Shown here: positions 62,624 through 64,000 of the stretch, piece after piece
Layout of the letters: every line of letters begins with the position of its first letter
How positions within the stretch are numbered: position 1 is the first letter of the stretch
Assembly: GCA_022385755.1 (NCBI GenBank)
Contig: MU278358.1
Coordinates: forward strand, 511,133 to 575,132
Length of the DNA: 64,000 nt
Source of the DNA: Trametopsis cervina
Lineage: Eukaryota; Basidiomycota; Agaricomycetes; Polyporales; Irpicaceae
Direction: 5' to 3'
Position numbers and translations under genes: made by a program
The notes under the pieces: generated by a model
Seen by the model: the letters and a program-made list of their open reading frames with translations, nothing else
The model's database searches: none
What the model was told of the DNA's origin: nothing

Positions 62624-63574
62624 GGAGGAGGGCATGCACGCGAATACGGTACACTCGTTTACACCCTTATGCAATATTTATTCTTTACATATCGAATGCT
62701 GATTTCTTCGTTTCATCGGCGAATGGACCCTCTGCTGAGTGAGGTGTCACTTTTTTTTTTTGGAACTAGCATATTGTTGATACGGCCTTTGGTGGTTGGG
62801 CCTTGGTCTGTATATCCAATTTAATGCAGTGCCATAATTTTTGCTATCATTCCGACCGCCGAGCTTTCTTAGAGTCACGACTCCAAGGCCAGTCTTTTGA
62901 AAAGATGAAAAGAAGCGGTTCGAACGCCACAAACCTCCTTCCTTCCTTATTGAGACTGCACGAGAGCGCTCGTCGGGACAAACGCTGGTCGCATCGATCG
63001 TAGTGCTCACGATAAATCTTTTTCTGCTCGAGTATCTGGCATACGATAGATACTTATTGAGAGGCATAGAATTTTTGTCGACTATTGTGTGGTGTTCATG
63101 ATCATAAGCCGCTTTATTTGACGTGGGCTGCGGCGAGAGTTCGGAACACACGGCGGATTTCACGCACAGACCACTGCGCCAAGCACAAGGCTTCCAATGT
63201 AGCAACGTCTAAAAATGCATCCTGATGGGTGATTTTACATAATGTGGGCGCACAACAATCCTAGAAGTACAGCGTAACAATACACTGCCAACCCTCCGGT
63301 CCCAGCCCCCTTCCCTGGCGAAACCTCGTGGTAATCATCATCCTACAACATCTCCCCGCCCCCAGTAGTACAACAAAAAAATCCAAACAATATCGAATAA
63401 AAATGATAGTGTATGTCCATGAAATCGGACCGGCGACGTCGAACGAAAAGTGTCAATAATCAGGTTGGTGGTGAATGGGGAAGTGCCAGCGTGGCAATGC
63501 CACAGCTCTGTTGATTGGGTCAGACTATGTCGCTCTGTGCTGAGAGAAATTGCGCGTACCAGCTGATGGCAAAA
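62624..63574. other. Intergenic between convergent RING and pheromone genes
   Basis: About 950 bases. A 152-codon minus frame (62747-63205) ends in a Lys run from a poly-T tract (62750-62760) and shows no domain or splice pattern; taken as chance. Likely 3' UTRs. Confidence 0.45.
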
Positions 63575-63691
63575 TCATACGATGACGCATGATACGTTCG
63601 AACCAGGTTTGGTCGATGAGCTCTCCTCATCATGAGGGATCTCGGGTTGCTCGGAAGCAAGAGGAGCAGCGAGGGTGAAGTAGGAATCCAT
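63575..63691 (-). CDS. Lipopeptide mating-pheromone precursor (CaaX ending CVIV)
   Basis: Intronless 38-residue frame, shorter than usual gene-finding limits. It starts MDSYFTLAAPLASEQP, the Met-Asp-Ser-aromatic start typical of agaricomycete pheromone precursors, has an acidic middle (IPHDEESSSTKPG) and ends SNVSCVIV followed directly by TGA. C-V-I-V is a CaaX box: the Cys would be farnesylated, the last three residues removed and the Cys carboxymethylated. In this family the mature peptide is the last 9-15 residues after cleavage, often at an acidic pair; here a site around the Asp-Glu-Glu is a guess. A TATA box lies about 104 bases upstream. It would act through an STE3-type receptor on a partner; no receptor gene lies in the window. 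The length, both ends and the TATA box together make the call firm. Confidence 0.85.
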   Translation of the reverse strand: MDSYFTLAAPLASEQPEIPHDEESSSTKPGSNVSCVIV

Positions 63692-63794
63692 TTGTGAGTT
63701 CTGGAGTGAAGTCTCGGGTTGGATTCGCTAGTAGTGGTGCTGGTTGGCTGCTTTGCAGGTGGAGCGGTGAGGGGTCTCTTGGGGAATCGCCTGC

Positions 63795-63802
63795 TTTTTA
63801 TA
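63795..63802 (-). promoter_or_regulatory. TATA box of the pheromone precursor gene
   Basis: TATAAAAA on the minus strand, about 104 bases upstream of the start at 63691. An A-rich ACAAAAAAG string lies 20-30 bases further upstream but is not a clear match to HMG-box pheromone-response elements. Confidence 0.6.
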
Positions 63803-64000
63803 CAGGTCTCGAGGAGACGGAAACAAAAAAGATATCTCCCCCTGGCTCCGATTACCATAGATCCCGAGCATTCTGTGTGCAATGCGGTGTAGTCGGCCGT
63901 CGTTCTTGACAGCGGCCCTGGGAGGATACAATTAGTGCGACCGGCCGTGAGGTGTGTGACCGTATGCTTTTCGCAGGACTGGGCTGGGCTGACAATAACG
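63803..64000. other. Upstream region of the pheromone gene, window edge
   Basis: Promoter-side sequence cut by the right edge; no further gene or second CaaX-ended frame seen. Confidence 0.4.

Noticed and set aside
62747..63205. A 152-codon minus frame
   Set aside because: It ends in Lys codons from a poly-T run, has no domain, and lies where 3' UTRs are expected.
63520..63882. A 120-codon minus frame overlapping the pheromone gene
   Set aside because: It has no domain and reads the pheromone region in another frame; the 38-codon CaaX frame explains the region better.

Overview
The window looks like a gene-dense stretch of nuclear DNA from a mushroom-forming basidiomycete (Agaricomycetes, probably a polypore-type fungus). 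This rests on very frequent short introns (about 45-60 bases) with GTRNGT donors, short intergenic gaps, a Snf5 protein that carries a GATA-type zinc finger, a Zn2Cys6 regulator, and a small CaaX-ended pheromone precursor at the right end. No rRNA, tRNA, transposon or CRISPR array could be supported. The species is not identifiable by reading alone.

Left part (1-20 kb): a secreted type-B carboxylesterase cut by the left edge, origin-recognition subunit ORC3, a molybdopterin-binding-domain (CinA-like) protein, a GPI-anchored Ser/Thr-rich surface protein, an unrecognised Ser/Pro-rich protein, splicing factor SYF2, nonsense-mediated-decay factor UPF3, an aromatic-amino-acid decarboxylase-like PLP enzyme, an alternative NADH dehydrogenase, and a short WH1 protein ending in a CRIB-like motif.

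Middle part (20-44 kb): tRNA cytosine-5 methyltransferase (NSUN2/Trm4 type), a Zn2Cys6 transcription factor, a triose-phosphate-transporter-family carrier, a small heat-shock protein with TATA and HSE-like sites, CSTF2/CstF-64 tail to tail with threonyl-tRNA synthetase (only 41 bases apart), then a locus where a decayed 3' fragment of a sedolisin peptidase and the intact sedolisin flank a gene with a possible C2 domain and a helical domain.

Right part (44-64 kb): VPS15, the regulatory protein kinase-like subunit of the class III PI3-kinase; QCR8 of the bc1 complex (with an inferred 11-base microexon), divergent from an unknown 108-residue membrane protein with only 15 bases between the two start codons; SNF5 of the SWI/SNF remodeller with a very long Q/N/M/G-rich N-terminus; a RING-finger protein with acidic repeats; and a 38-residue lipopeptide mating-pheromone precursor ending in CVIV.

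Most genes are unrelated housekeeping genes and do not form one pathway. The most notable items are the pheromone precursor (too short for ordinary gene finding), the sedolisin duplication with its three disabling changes and the gene it brackets, the WH1-CRIB mini-protein, and the QCR8 microexon with its nearly overlapping divergent neighbour. All exon structures were inferred by reading splice signals and family similarity, with no alignment or transcript data.
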